The position numbers and the translations under genes were made by a program. A DNA stretch of 64,000 nt from Thalassia testudinum (lineage: Eukaryota > Streptophyta > Magnoliopsida > Alismatales > Hydrocharitaceae), in the NCBI GenBank assembly GCA_037157565.1, contig JAZHRO010000073.1:97318001-97382000 (forward strand). Direction: 5' to 3'. The notes under the pieces are model-generated. The model saw only the letters and a program-made list of their open reading frames with translations. It searched no databases and was not told the DNA's origin. Each line of letters starts with the position of its first letter. Position 1 is the first letter of the stretch. Shown here one piece after another: positions 1 through 12,498 of this stretch.

Positions 1-2405
1 AGACAGCTATGGCTTAAGGAGGGAGATGCCAACACAAAATTCTTTCACCTTGCAGCCAGCTCACGTAGAGGAGTAAACTTTATTTCTTCCATTCTCAATG
101 ATGGGCAAAGACTATCTTCTATGCAAGAAATTAGAGTTGAGGATATCAGGTATTACAGGGATTCATCACGGGCAGCAAAGAGAGGTGGCTGAAGGATGGC
201 TACAAGTGATGCGCCTAGAGTTACAGATGATCTGGCTTCTAAGCTGATGGCTACTGTCACTAAAAAGGAAACTATAGATGCCATAAAAGATTTAAACAAT
301 GAGGGCTCCCCCGGACTGGATGGTATTCAAGTTTTCTTTTATAAAGAAATGTGGAGTGTGATTGGCAGTGAGGTGATGGATGTTATAAGAGAGTTTGAGA
401 AGGGAAATGCAAGTTTTGACAAAATCAATAAATCCTTTCTCTTTCTATTGCCAAAGACACAGGGGGTCGAGCAATTTTCAGATTTTAGACCGATTGCTTT
501 ATCGAACTCCATTTACTTAGTGGTGAGTAATATACTAGCTAATAGATTGAGGACTGTTCTACAAAGCTTGATCCATCCTGTACAATCTGCCTTTCTACCC
601 AACAGATCCCTTCAAGAATCATTCATTATGGCCCAAGAAATGGTGTGTGGGTGGCGTAGAAGGAAATGCAAAGCATTTATGTGGAAAGTGGATTTCCGAA
701 AGGCCTATGATTCGGTCTCATGGCCTTACATCTGGGAAATATTCAAAAGAAGAGGTTTCCCTCCCATTTGGATCCAGTGGATGAAGTTGTGTAGCACAAC
801 TACTTCCTTCTCCCCGCTGATCAATGGGAAACCATGTGGAGCCTGGATTCAACTCCAACATGTGGTTAGACAAGGATGTCCATTAGCCCCTTTGATTTTT
901 AATCTTGCAATTGACAGGCTTGCAAGATATGCATGTAAACTGATAGTGACTGGTGTTATAAGAGGTTATTCACTCTCCAGTAGGAGGACTATGGCCCCTA
1001 TTTTACAATACGCAGACGACACGATTTTCTTTGTGGAGGGGTCAACTGCTGCAACTCATGCTCTAGGACACATGGTGAAGATTTTCGAAGACATTTCAGG
1101 TCTGAAACTAAATACGGAAAAATCTACCTTGATCTGCTATGGCCTAAATGAACAGGAGCAAGACACACTATCAGCTACGCTGGGAATGCCTCCTCTAAGC
1201 TGCCACTTAAATACCTGGGGCTGCCACTGCGATGCTCGAAACTGAAGAAGAGTGATTGGAATGTTCTTTTTGACAAGATTTCTGTCAAGTTGGAAGGATG
1301 GAGCAGTAATTTTTTTGTCAAAAGGTGGGAGACTGATCCTTCTAAATTCAGTGATTACCTCTATCTTGGTGTTCTACTTCTCTATCTTCAAAGCCTCGAA
1401 ATCTATTTGGAAACGTGTAGATGTAATGTGCAAGAAATTCTTTTGGAAAGGGGCTAGACATGAGGGGAGGTTCATGCTGCCTATGAAGTGGGATCAAATT
1501 TGTCAGCCAAAGGAAGCGGGTGGGTTGGGGATCAAGGCTCTTAAAGAATTTAATGAGGCTCTTCTGATTAAATGGGCGATCAAGATTTTTGAGGGCAAGG
1601 AAGAACTATGGATAGAACTTATTAAAGACTATTATGGTGGCTCAAACAGTGTGTTGAAGAGGTTATTTCCAACCAAACCATCCCCTTTTTGGAGATCGGT
1701 TATCCTAGCTATTAAAAGCAATTGGCAGTTGATGCAGCCCAAGCTTGGAGATGGCCATGATTTTAGTTTATGGAATGAACATTGGTCACTGTTGGGTATT
1801 CTAAAAGAGTCCTATCCAAGAGCATATTCAGCTGCTGTAGATAAAGATGCCCCTGTCAGTAGCTTACGGTCAGAATCTGGTGGCTGTTGGAGGTTTGATG
1901 GGCCTGAAATCAGCAGAGAGGGTACCTGGCAATGGGAGGAAAGGCAAAGTCTGATCTTTGATTTGCAGCAGTTCTGTCCAAGACAGGGCATGGAAGATAC
2001 ATACGGCTGGAATGGGAGATACAAAGCCCAGTAGGCATATGATAGAATCATCAGATCTAACAAAAATATGGAAAGTGACCTGGTTGACAAGAAGATATGG
2101 CTATTGAAGATCCCACTAAAAGTGCAAATTTTTTTATGCTTGTGCAGGAGGGAAGGCCTGATCACGGGAGATTTTAGACACAAAAGAATGGGGACAACAT
2201 TAAATAATTACTATCTATGTGGGTTGCACACCAGTAGTTTATCCCACATATTTTCCTCATGTCTGGTCACTGATATGATATGGAGAAAAATATGCTAGGA
2301 ACCTTTACCTACATGGGAGTCTCTATGGCAGAGGTTGCAACACTTGGAAGGCCATATATGTGTATGGCTATAACCTTGTGGTGTGTTTGGAGGGCAAGAA
2401 ACGAG
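1..2405 (+). pseudogene. LINE ORF2 (reverse transcriptase), decayed, 5' end outside window
   Basis: The gene encoded the ORF2 protein of a plant L1-type non-LTR retrotransposon, which nicks the target and reverse-transcribes its own RNA there. One reading frame starting at base 1 is followed throughout. It shows the pre-RT linker motif WLKEGDANTKFFH at 10-48, the SPGLDGI finger motif at about 310, and the catalytic YADD at 1009-1020. A thumb region follows, then a zf-RVT-like C-terminal region from about 2085. Nonsense codons at 190, 1243, 2032 and 2296 break the frame without shifting it. A frameshift lies near 2365, because the LWCVWRARNEKLF tail motif is in another frame. The endonuclease domain would lie before the window. 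Element A interrupts the gene at 2463 and its tail resumes at 14289. Identification is firm; it is a dead copy. Confidence 0.93.
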
Positions 2406-2457
2406 AAGTTATTTCAGGAGAGACCAGTTTGTTCCGAGTAAATTGTAAATGAGTGCT

Positions 2458-2462
2458 GGTCC
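2458..2462. repeat. Target-site duplication of element A, left copy (GGTCC)
   Basis: The five bases before the 5' LTR of element A are GGTCC. The same five bases follow its 3' LTR at 14284-14288. This is the expected size for a Ty3/gypsy integrase and fixes both ends of the element. Confidence 0.93.
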
Positions 2463-4214
2463 TGATGAGTCCATTTTAATGGACTATTGTTACACCTAAG
2501 AAACTCAAGTCTAACTTAGTATGTTTGTTAATAATCACATTAGGTCATTAAATGATTACATATGTCATTATTTAAGTTTGCATTTATTCTATTGCTTATT
2601 ATGTAATTATTTTAAATTTCATGCAGGTCCCACAACGGCGCACTCGTTACAGGCTAATAATCAGGAAGAAGAGGGAGGACCAATTGTAGAAAAGAATAGG
2701 GGGTGAAAAGATATTTTCCCCCCACAAATATCTAACCTATGGCCACCGTCCTCCTTCAATAGAAAAAAGCAGTGCTAGCCATATTTAGTAAGGGATTTTG
2801 AAAATCCCTTGATTCGCGGGAGAGAGGAGATCCATCGAGAAGTACTACGTGCACTGTGCAACCAGCAAGCACTATGTGCCAACTCCCTCCACCGCCTACC
2901 TTACATGCCCCACAGGCGCTGCACCAAAGCCTCACCGCCCTTGTAGCCCTGCAGGCACTGCACCCTCGCCAGCCACCCACCGTTCGCAAGAGGTAGCCAA
3001 GCGCCCTAAAAAGCACCCTTGTGAGCAGCCACACCAGTGCCCTCCTTCCTTCACCACACTGCCACAGCACCTTCACCTCCCATCGTGCACTTGCAACCAC
3101 ACACACTACCACAGTCTCACCAACTTCCACCGCCTGCAGACATGCGCCATCGCCTGCCTGCACCCGTAAGTCCTGTAGGTGCTGCACCAACCCTCGCCAC
3201 CACCTGCAGGCACTGCACCAATGCTCCCACCGTGCCCTTGCACTGCCTGCACCAAGTGCCCGCAGGTGCCGCACCACACACCCTCAGGTGCCTCACTACA
3301 CGCCCATAGGCACCACGCCATCGCCCTCCTACCCTCATCGCACTGTCCTTGCGTAGCCTGCACCAAGTGCCCGCAGGTGCCCACACCTGCCACCATCACC
3401 CATAGGCAGTAGCCAAGTGACCACAAATGCCGCACCAAGCACCCTCGCAGCCCATGCCAGCAACCGCCTGCAGGTGCGCCCTAGCATGCCCATGCGTGCA
3501 CGTCCAACGTGTAGCCACACAGGCTGCAACAGTGTTGTTCCTCCTCTCCATGTGCGGCTGTTCTTCTCCAATAGAGTCAATAGGCCGGCGTCTATTCTCC
3601 ACCGTCTGACTGCCGTGCTACCACCATCGCGAAGCACGCATCGAGGCGAACCACCCCGTCGACTCTCGCCGCCAATCGTGCACGCCCATCCAAGCGAGGA
3701 AGAGAGAGGAGAAATCCTCCATTTTCTCCACAATTAATATTTACATTGAAAGCCATTGCCATTTAGATATTAGTATTTTATTCAGGCCACATTGCATTGA
3801 TGCTCTTGTAGTTTCCTGAAATTACTTGACTTGTGTTATGTGCATCATTTAACTTTGAATTTCAAATCAGATTTGCATGCAAGTTGAATTTACATGATAT
3901 ACCATTACAAATGCATCATATACATATTTTTGGAGCTTAATTCCAAATGTGAAAATTGCATAAATAACCCTAAACTTTTAAGGAAATTGCAAACTCTATT
4001 TAAAATGGCATATTCCTCGCATTAAAGTCGCGAAAGTGTCTGCAAACAATATATTCCTCTACTCATGAATTTATTGGTCTATTCCTCCTTGTGGATGTGA
4101 CATCTTTATTGTGGTTAAATTTGATATTTAGTTTTGATTGAGATTTTCCACTACATAAAACACAACGACATATTATTTTATTACTATCATAAATAACCGA
4201 TAATCTCTCCATCA
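2463..4214 (+). repeat. 5' LTR of element A
   Basis: This 1752-bp LTR runs TG...CA and matches 12514-14283 along its whole length. It contains a GC-rich minisatellite-like block (about 2850-3720) in an otherwise AT-rich sequence. It also has the U5 motif shared by the LTRs of this window, near 4081-4102. Translations of the GC-rich block in several frames are low-complexity artefacts, not genes. Confidence 0.93.
2850..3440 (+). repeat. GC-rich degenerate minisatellite inside the 5' LTR of A
   Basis: A run of C-rich, loosely repeated units. The core CACCAAGTGCCCGCAGGTGC recurs at about 3250 and 3361, with many shorter variants of GCCTGCAGGCGC between. The counterpart in the 3' LTR is about 12950-13500. 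The base composition contrasts sharply with the flanks. No coding potential is credible. Confidence 0.75.
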
Positions 4215-4216
4215 AA

Positions 4217-4234
4217 TGGTGCCGTTGCCGCAGA
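4217..4234 (+). promoter_or_regulatory. Primer-binding site of element A
   Basis: TGGTGCCGTTGCCGCAGA lies two bases after the end of the 5' LTR. It is a variant of the TGGCGCCGTTGCCGGGGA site used by Athila-type elements, described in the literature as matching the 3' end of tRNA-Asp. It primes minus-strand DNA synthesis. Confidence 0.85.
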
Positions 4235-5499
4235 GGCAACAGACGCAATAGATTCATGTTATTATTTTTGAATATTCTGAGTTGCGCAATTATCTGATCA
4301 TTTTTTTAATTGTGCGAGGAATATGAAGAGATGATGAGGCGCAATAGAGCGACGACATCAACCACGAGCTAAGCCACACGAGGAAAAGGCGTAGGAGACC
4401 TGGATCCCACTTTCACAAGGGATTCTCCATCGTCACAAAATTTATTTCTATCTTTTTGCCCTTGTAGTAATTGGGGATGAATTTTTGGGGGTCTGTCCTA
4501 ACATTCCTTAACTACTAGGGTTTACATTTTTTTTTCGCATGTGTGATTCCATTCTATGCTTGCTTGCCTTTAAAACCAACAAAAGAAACTATCGAGCTAC
4601 CTATTTAGAAGTTGCATGCCGTTTGGTGAGAGCATTTAGGGGTGATTGAGCAGCACATTAGATCTTATTATTGCATTGCAAGCATATTAGCGCGAAGATT
4701 GCTGGAGATAGGTACACCTTTCTAACTCATGCATCCAGCTCTTGTTCATGCATTTGCATTCAAATTAAAATTCAAGACCACCAAGTTGTTTGAATTTACT
4801 AATTTAGTTGTCTCATAACTAAAAGTGGGACTGATAATCTGATTCAACCCTAAAATCAATTCACATTTGATTTGATTCTAAGGAACTTGTCTGCGTTTTC
4901 AAAAAAATTAATAAGATTTGTGGTGTGTTGCACACTTCTGGCACTAAGCACACACATTAGGCACCACACTAAGGCTCGATCCCTTAAGGCTATAGGCACC
5001 AATCTCTTTATCGGTGCAAACCCTCCTATCGTGCTTTGTGGTAGTGGTGGTACTATCTTTTGACCAAGTGTTTTGATACTTCACGGAGGGGCACACCCCT
5101 TAAAGGAACAAAAGGGTAGTTAAGGGGCACCGCATACACATCCCCTCAAAGGAAAGGGTTTACCCTACTTGCATCCCTTTGTTCGTCCTTGGAGTAACTT
5201 CTCACTTGATCACCTGGGAGTTTAATCCAAGCAAAGTATAGGTCCTAGGGCACTTGAAGGTTGAATTGAGGCACGTAATTGCAGTGAAAAACTTGTTTCG
5301 CCATTTATAACAACTAATTCGACCTCCGCAACAAAGAAGGTTAAGATTTCAAGTCAGCACCCCTCTTATACCACTTATGTGGGAATGGAGGGATAAGCCT
5401 TGACATTTTGACTTATCTTTGGAGTGGAGGTTTCACTTAATTAATAAGAACCTAAATTGTGATTGATATTGTATGCTTGGTAGATGCTCTCTTGAGGGT
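4235..5499 (+). other. Untranslated leader of element A
   Basis: About 1.26 kb between the primer-binding site and the first gag-like reading. No sustained reading frame is seen. The same organisation, with recognisably similar sequence (for example the block before the KRILRR gag start), occurs in element E at 45275-46560. Confidence 0.7.
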
Positions 5500-7183
5500 A
5501 GTCTAGTATTTGATCCTGAGCCCAAGAGAATTCTTAGGAGAGCTCACCTAGAAGAGAGAAGAGAAGGAATGGCTGTTCAAGAAGCAAATCAACAACGGAC
5601 CCTAAGGGACTATTTTATTCCAACTAACCAACCCGCACAAGCACTGAGATGACCGCTAAGGGATAATCCATATGAGATCAAGAGCAGTACCATATCTTTG
5701 TTGCCCTCCTTTTATGGTACTACTAGGGAGGACCCCTACTGGCATTTGGAGGAATTCACCGAGGTCTGTTCCATGGTGAAGCTCCAGGGCTTTACTGATG
5801 AAGCCCTGAAGAGGACTCTATTTCCTTTCTCCCTAAGGATAAGGCCAAGCACTGGTATCATACCCTCGATGCAAGGGTAAATGATTGGGCCACCCTTAAG
5901 GGAGAATTTTTGAGAAAGTATTTTCCTATGAGTAAGACCAACCATTACAGAAGAGAGATTATGAGTTTTACTCAATAGGAAGGGGAGAAATTTCATGAGA
6001 CTTGGGAGTGCTTTAATGACCTTCTTAGGTTATGCCCCCACCATCAGTTGCAAAGATGGCCGTTGGTCGAAAGGTTCTATAACGGATTATCTGAAAGGCA
6101 TAGGCAAACCATCGATGCAACCTGTGCAGGAACCTTCATGACCAGAACTGAGGATGAAGCCTGGGCATTATTTGAAACATTAAGCGACAACTCCATACAT
6201 CTGTCCTCTACCTATCAAGAAGAAAACCATCAATCTTGCAGAGGAAGATAGAGGCCCATGAAGCCAGGGCTTCTCAAGATTTGGCTTATCAGATTCAACT
6301 ATTGAATAAAAACTTTGATAGGCTTTTAACAAACCCCGACACGAACCTGCAAGCAACCTCTATCTTTCAGGCTTCAAGAGAATGCTCCATTTACCAAAGC
6401 ACAACGCACGCCACTGTAGAGTGCCATCAAGAAAATCAATTCCCTAAGTTGATTCAAGCTGACTTGAACGTGGCCCAAGGTTTCCGCCCTCCTCGCAGTA
6501 ACCCTTATTCCAATACCTATAATCCAGGGTGGCGGAACCATCCAAACTTCTCTTGGAAGCAAGGTGATGCTTCTAACTCAGGGAATACAAGACCCTTACC
6601 TCCCCAACCCATATACCAACCATCTTATGAAAACCCTCCTCAGAATAAGCCCTCTAAGATGGATGTACTTAAAGCCATGATGAAAGCGATGCAAGAGCAT
6701 CATAATATGGTCATCCAATCTCAGAATAAGATGATTACTGATATGCAATATCAAATTGCTCATCTTACTGAGGCAGTTAGGCAACGTGATCCAGGGAAGC
6801 TGCCTAGCTCTTCTGAGGAGAACCCTAAGGGCAAGGGGGTTGTATTCAAGGAGCACGCCCAAGTGGTGACCATGCTGAGGAGTGGAAAGAAGATTGACAA
6901 GCTTGATAACACTCCTACGGTTACATCTCATAATTCCCCTTCTACGCCTGACTCGACTTCCATCTCCACCGAGGAAGAGCCACGTTGCTCTCCCTCTCAC
7001 AAAATCACCCACAATGAGGATGTCATCCTTCCACCACCCATTTCCCGCCATGATGACCCCTCTACCCAGAAGCTGAGGGTGCCCTATCTAGAGCGCCTAT
7101 CTGCTCCTAGGGAATCTTCTGTTGGCTCATCTGGAGCCAAGGATAGGATGGAAGAGATTATGGATACATTTAGGCAAGCCTAG
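5500..7183 (+). pseudogene. gag: gag of element A, frameshifted
   Basis: This is the capsid/nucleocapsid polyprotein of an Athila-like element. Readable pieces in order are: the KRILRR and RDYFIPTNQ start region (about 5510-5640); a retrotransposon-gag core with DPYWHLEEF (5700-5880); KYFPMSKTNHYRREIM and VERFYNGL (5900-6250, another frame); then the NTYNPGWRNHPNFSW basic region and a coiled-coil-like stretch (6236-7183). At least two frameshifts (near 5840 and 6230) and stops (for example within 5640-5660 and near 5977) interrupt it. No clean zinc knuckle remains; CSIYQSTTHATVECH near 6390 is a decayed one. Element E carries the same gene at 46565-48098. Confidence 0.88.
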
Positions 7184-8262
7184 ATTAACTTGCCTCTATT
7201 GGAAGCTATTAAATAGATCCCATCCTATGCCAAGTTTCTGAAGGGCCTGTGCACCCAGAAGCACCGATCTAAGAAACAGGTCCAAACCAAGGTCATCTTG
7301 CCTGACCATGTTAGCTCAGTTCTCCAACATGGAACACCCCCCAAAATGAAAGACCCAGGGGCCCCATATATTTCAGTGGTTATAGGTAACCAACACATTA
7401 ACGAGGCTTTGCTTGATCAGGGTGCAGGGGTGAACATATTACCGAGCTCTATCTACGACCTTTTGGGAGGAGGCAAGCTAAAGCCTAGTCTAGTAATCCT
7501 CTAGGTTGCAGACAGATCACTTAAGACACCATGGGGATTGTTGGAAGATGTCCCTATGAGAGTGGAGGATTTCTTCTTCCCTGTTGACCTTCTGGTGCTT
7601 GATACTGACCCATCAAATAAGCCCACAAAGCCATCCATTATTTTCGGATGCCCCTTCTTGGCCACAGCCAATGCCTCTATAAATTGTAAATCTGGGGCAC
7701 TTAAAATGGGCTTCAGGAAGAAGAAGATCCAGTTGAATATTTTTGATACTTACAAGCAATCCAGATTTGAAGATTGTTCTCAGATTGAGGTCGTTGATGA
7801 AATAATTGAAGAGGCTACTTCAGCACTCTTATGTAGAGATCCCCTTCAGAAGGTCATATCTAAGGACCATCCCTCGATTATTAAAGAAAGTGAAAGGGAA
7901 ATACCCAAATTAGAAGTGTTGCTGGGGATACACACTGAGTCTCTGTCCCCACCCTGGACCGTGAAGGTAGATCCGCTACCTGAGGTGGGGACATCTCAAC
8001 TAAAACCCTCAATCCAAAAGGCTCCTGAGTTGGAGTTGAAACCCCTCCCGAGCACATTGAAATATGCTTTCCTTGGCCCTAATAACACGCCCCCGTTATT
8101 ATCTCGTCTGCATTATCTGAATTGCAGGAGGGAGCTTTGCTTGAGTGTTTAAAAAGGCACAAGGAAGCAATTGCTTGGTCAATTACTGATATTAAGAGTG
8201 TTGATCCCTTTCTTTGCATGCATCATATATAGACGGACGAGTCCGTGAAGCCTTTCTGAGAC
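7184..8262 (+). pseudogene. Protease region of pol, element A
   Basis: The aspartic protease that matures the Gag-Pol polyprotein. The active-site region reads LLDQGAGVNILP at about 7410-7446, where the family has LLDLGASVNLLP. The flap-side motif FFFPVDLLVLDTDP follows at about 7570. Stops at about 7213 and 7501, and a frameshift between 8110 and 8262, break the frame. The catalytic aspartate is kept, but the residue after it is Q. Downstream linker sequence runs into the RT domain. Confidence 0.85.
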
Positions 8263-9825
8263 ATGCAGAGAAGGCTCAATCCAAATATGCGGGAGTTTGT
8301 TAAAAAGGAGATTCTAAAATGGATGGATGTAGGGATTATCTATCCCATTTCAGATAGTAAATGGGTTAGTCCTATTCATGTAGTTCCCAAAAGGGCAAGA
8401 ATCATTATGGAGGAGAATGACCAAGGAGAGCTGGTGACCACTAGATCCTCAACTAGTTGGAGGGTCTGCAATGATTACCGCCATTTGAACATGGCTACCC
8501 AGAAAGACCATTTCCCCTTACCGTTTATCGATCAAATTTTGGAAAGATTGGCAGGGAACAAGTACTTTTATTTTCTTGACGGGTACTCTGGGTATAATTA
8601 GATAGCCATTTTTCCTGACGATCAGGAGCGTACCACCTTCACGAGTCTGTATGGCACATTTGCATTCCGTCGAATGCCATTCGGGTTATGTAATGCTCCT
8701 GCAACTTTCCAATGTTGTATGATGGCTATCTTTTCTGATATGATCGATGAGTTTGGTGAAATTTTCATGGATGACTTCTCCATTTATGGCTTATCGTTTG
8801 ACCTATGCCTTTCGCACCTTGATAAATTCTTAACCCGTTGTGAAGAGGCGAAGCTGGTGCTTAGATGGGAGAAAAGCCACTTTATGGTCTAGCAGGGCAT
8901 TGTGTTAGGGCATATAGTTTCCGAGAGAGGATTAGTGGTGGACACCACAAAAATCGATTCCATCTCTAAGCTTCCATTGCCCGCCAATGTTCGTCAGGTT
9001 AGATCTTTCCTTGGCCATGCCAGATTTTGTAGGTGCTTCATTAGAGATTTCAGTAAAATCTCTAAGCCACTCAGCGACCTATTAGCGAAGGATGTCACCT
9101 TCAATTTTGATGATATATGTGGTGAGGCTTTCCAAGTTTTGAAGAAAGCCCTTATTATCCAGTCGATTCTCCAAGCACCAGATTGAACCCTCCCGTTTGA
9201 GCTTATATGCAATGCTTCTGATTTTGCAGTGGGAGCGGTCTTAGGTCAAAGGGTTGATGGCAAACCTCATGTGCTACATTATGCCAGCAAGACCCTTACG
9301 GATCCTCAGCAAAACTACACGGTCACTGAAAAGGAACTACCTGCTATAGTATTTGCTATGGAAAAGTTTCAATCTTATCTTTTGGGATCCAAGGTTGTGT
9401 TGTTCACTGATCATTCTGCCCTAAAGCATCTTCTTGCAAAAAAGGACACCAAACCTCGCCTAATTCATTGGATTCTGCTACTCCAACAATTTGACCTGGA
9501 AATTAAAGACAAGAAAGGAGTTGAAAATGTGGTAGCAGATCATTTATCTAGGATCCCTATTGAGGCATCAAACCTTGCTGGTGGTATTCAAGAGACTTTC
9601 CCTGATGAGTCTCTGATGGTTGTGGAAGCTAAAACTCCTTGGTTCGCTGACATAGTGAACTATCTGGTCACGGGCATTACCCCCATTACTTGGGACAAGA
9701 AGAAGCGAGACAGGTTTCTTGCTAACGCTAAATTTTATCACTTGGAGGAGCCCGAGCTTTCTAGAGTAGGTCCTTACCAGTTTTTCACTGTTGCGTCCCT
9801 GACGAAGAAGAAAAAAGTGTTCTGA
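8263..9825 (+). pseudogene. Reverse transcriptase and RNase H of pol, element A
   Basis: The Ty3/gypsy RT begins with LNPNMREFVKKEILKWMDVG at about 8272. It continues with the WVSPIHVVPK, VCNDYRHLN, FYFLDGYSGYN and RMPFGLCNAPATFQ motifs, and the catalytic FMDD lies at 8764-8775. The RNase H part shows [19 protein letters not shown] (about 9198) and [17 protein letters not shown]. It ends at [11 protein letters not shown] (about 9530). Stop codons at about 8599, 8890 and 9184 are all in one frame, so this segment has decayed by point mutation only. Confidence 0.93.
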
Positions 9826-10905
9826 GTTTCTACCATGACCTCCATTGTGGGGGCATTTTAGTGGGAAGAAGACTGCCCATAAGGTTCTTCAGTCTGGCTT
9901 TTGGTGTCCCACATTATTCCGAGATGCACATACGTATGTGGGTACATGTCTACGTTGCCAATAGATAGGAACCATTGGAAAAAGGGATGAGATGCCACAA
10001 CCTATCCTCCCTGTTGAGATCTTTGATATTTGGGGCATTAACTTCATGGGTCCCTTTCCTGTGTCCTTCGGATATGAATACATCCTTGTAGCTGTAGGCT
10101 ATGTATCAAAATGGATGGAAGCCATACCCACGTGAACCACTGACCATTCCGTGGTCTTGGGCTTTGTTAAGGCTAATATCATTTCTCGGTACAGGTGCCC
10201 AAGGATGATCATAGGTGATGAAGGACCACACTTCAAGAATGTACACTTCACAAGACTACTCCAAAATTTGGGAGTCAACCACATGATAGCCACACCTTAC
10301 CATCCCCAAACGAGTGGACAAGTTGAAGTGTCTAATAGGGAGATTAAGCAAATTTTAGAAAAAGCTGTCAGGCCCGATCGGAAGGATTGGTCTAAAATAC
10401 TAAATGATGCTCTTTGGACCTACAGAACTACGTATAAGACTCCCTTGGGCATGTCTCCTTTTCGTCTTATCTACAGAAAAGCGTGCCACCATCCCATTGA
10501 AATCCAACATAAAGCCTATTGGGCTATTAAAAATGTTAACTTGAATCTGGATAAAGAGGGAAAGGCACGTATGTTAGAATTAAGTGAGCTTGAGGAGCTT
10601 CGTAATGAAGCCTATGAAACTTCTCAAGCTTACAAGCAACGTACAAAAGTCTTCCATGATAAGAACATCATTAGAAAGACTTTTGAGCCCAAATAGTGGG
10701 TCTGGCTTTTCAATTCTAGACTTAAATTATTTCCTGGAAAGCTTAAGTCCCGCTAGGATGGGCCATACGTTGTTATCAATACTTTCCCTCATGGAGCTGT
10801 AGAAATTCGGAACCCTACTTCAGGTGCGAGCTTTAAGGTAAATGGCTAGCGACTTAAACCTTATATTACTCTTTCAGATGGCCAGGTTTTGGATGCACTT
10901 CGGCT
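9826..10905 (+). pseudogene. Integrase of pol, element A
   Basis: The integrase inserts the cDNA. The core reads [13 protein letters not shown] (about 10020) and [29 protein letters not shown] follows near 10270 and then [21 protein letters not shown] (about 10385). The C-terminal region FNSRLKLFPGKL...DGPYVV ends near 10905. The N-terminal HHCC region (9830-9960) is in another frame and decayed. Stops near 10135 and 10694 and a frameshift near 9900 break it. It is followed at once by the secondary polypurine tract. Confidence 0.88.
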
Positions 10906-10989
10906 TTAGGAGCCTTAGCTCCTCCCACTCTCCTCCTCAGGTGATATTCTTCGATGTTTGCATTTTTTCAATGAGGCCATTGTCAGTCT

Positions 10990-11005
10990 TAGGCATGGGG
11001 GGGTA
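10990..11005 (+). promoter_or_regulatory. Secondary polypurine-tract-like motif, element A
   Basis: TAGGCATGGGGGGGTATAAC lies just after the integrase. It is nearly the same as the polypurine tract beside the 3' LTR (12499-12513). Similar motifs are found at the same place in E, B, B'' and C'. A second plus-strand primer or a leftover of element evolution are both possible. Confidence 0.65.
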
Positions 11006-12498
11006 TAACCTGAGAATGTCTATAGCATTTATAAATATTTGCATACATAAAAAAGAAAAGAAAGAATCTTATTTTCTTTGAGCTGAATGGGTTAGTCCCT
11101 AACAAAATATCTTTGTCATTAGAGGTTTCTCTTGAATTATTTCTTAACTTTAGAATCCAGTACATTTATTTCACGTGCATGTAGACTGGATAATGGATCC
11201 TTGAAGAAAACCAATAAGCATTTGTAGTCTACTGAACCCTTGGACAATTAATAGGGAGTCAGGCATACTATCTTCTAGTAGATCCACCTCATATTGGTGA
11301 GAAGAAAATAGAGAGATTACTGGTGCACTAAGTCTAGTGCAAGAACTCTTAAGTTTTGGATAATTAGATGATGATACTTTAGAGTTAGGCATAGTTTTAG
11401 TTCTCTGTTCCTGTGTGCATACTTTGTGTGAATTCCTGAGAGTCACCAAATAAGGCAGATACACAGAGATTGAGTCTTAATAAAGCTATGACCATGGTGG
11501 ATGGTTATGACCATCCTTCATAGAGTCCTCGGCTGAAAGAGGGTAATAGTGTCAAAGGTCAAAAATACGCCTGTCCCATTCATTCCTTCCCGGTGCCAAG
11601 AATAGGCACTTCCACCAAATAAGCCACATAATATCCTCTTGACCATTATCATCCCTAATAATGCCTCATAAATAAAAGTCTGTGTCATGTTATCCTAAAA
11701 TTACACAAAAAGAAAGAAAAAGAAAAAAAGAAAAAGAAGAAACTGAAAGAAGAAAAAGAAGAGACAGTTATATTACAAAAAAAAAGAGAGAAGAAGAAGA
11801 AAAGAGAGAGAAAAGCAAAAGGAAAGAGTCCAAGTTTATAATTTGTGTATGTAACATTGTTCCTAAGGCAATAAAACACCTATCACAATCCACCAAATAT
11901 GACCCATACCTACCTTTCAGTATTTCTGATCGCCTGAATACTGGCTAAGGACTTTAACTTAGTTGTAGAGTTATTAGGACTTTAATTGAAGTTTGAATGC
12001 CATGTGAGGCCACCAAACAGTGAGTACACTTACTAAATCTGGCGAGATTTGGGATCTCAAAGAGAAAAGAAAGAAAAGAGTGAGTGCCAAGGAACATCAA
12101 GAGAGCACAGTTGTTGAGCCTCTCTCTGAGTTGACTTGTCTAATAGTCTAGAGATCTAGAGTCTATAGCACTAGATTGTATGTAGCATCAGATGAGTGTG
12201 TGACACCAAATACAAATCCACTCAACTCGATATCTCCTACCTAAGCCAAAAGCCAGGGTCAAATTACAGATTATCTTTTGCTTTATCCCTGAGGGAAGTA
12301 GTTGCCTATCCCGACAGAAATATTTACCAGGGGTGAAGTACGAACTCCCAATGCGAATTGGCTTTTCACGTGGATCTGTTACCTAGGCTATTATCACTTC
12401 ACATTTGTCTGGATCTCTAAAGTTTTGAAATAAGAAAAGAAAAAAATCTTCTGATTACTTCTATTATTTTTCATTTTTGCTAGGGACTAGCAAATTTT
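11006..12498 (+). other. 3' non-coding spacer of element A
   Basis: About 1.5 kb between the two polypurine-like motifs, without a sustained frame. It holds a strongly purine-rich tract at about 11697-11825 (AAGAAAGAAAAAG type). Unlike the spacers of E, B, B'' and A0 it shows no copy of the hairpin array. An envelope-like gene, present here in some Athila elements, is not recognisable. Confidence 0.75.

Noticed and set aside
2462..2490. Hammerhead-like CTGATGAGTCC followed by GGA at the start of LTR A
   Set aside because: The bases that should form the GAAA side of the core are CTATTG, and no cleavage-site helix is present. The similarity is limited to the LTR start.
2756..3737. Many overlapping frames of 60-170 codons on both strands in LTR A
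   Set aside because: GC-rich repeats without stop codons give such frames in all phases; no domain, and the same frames are broken in the other LTR (12791-13804).
8228..8252. CGGACGAGTCCG stem resembling hammerhead stem II
   Set aside because: It lies in the RT linker of element A and the counterpart in E codes for related residues there; catalytic core bases are missing.
9889..10293. Minus-strand frames over the integrase of A
   Set aside because: They are shadows of the integrase reading on the plus strand.
10906..12498. Envelope-like gene expected in some Athila elements
   Set aside because: No sustained frame or membrane segment is visible in the spacers of A or E.
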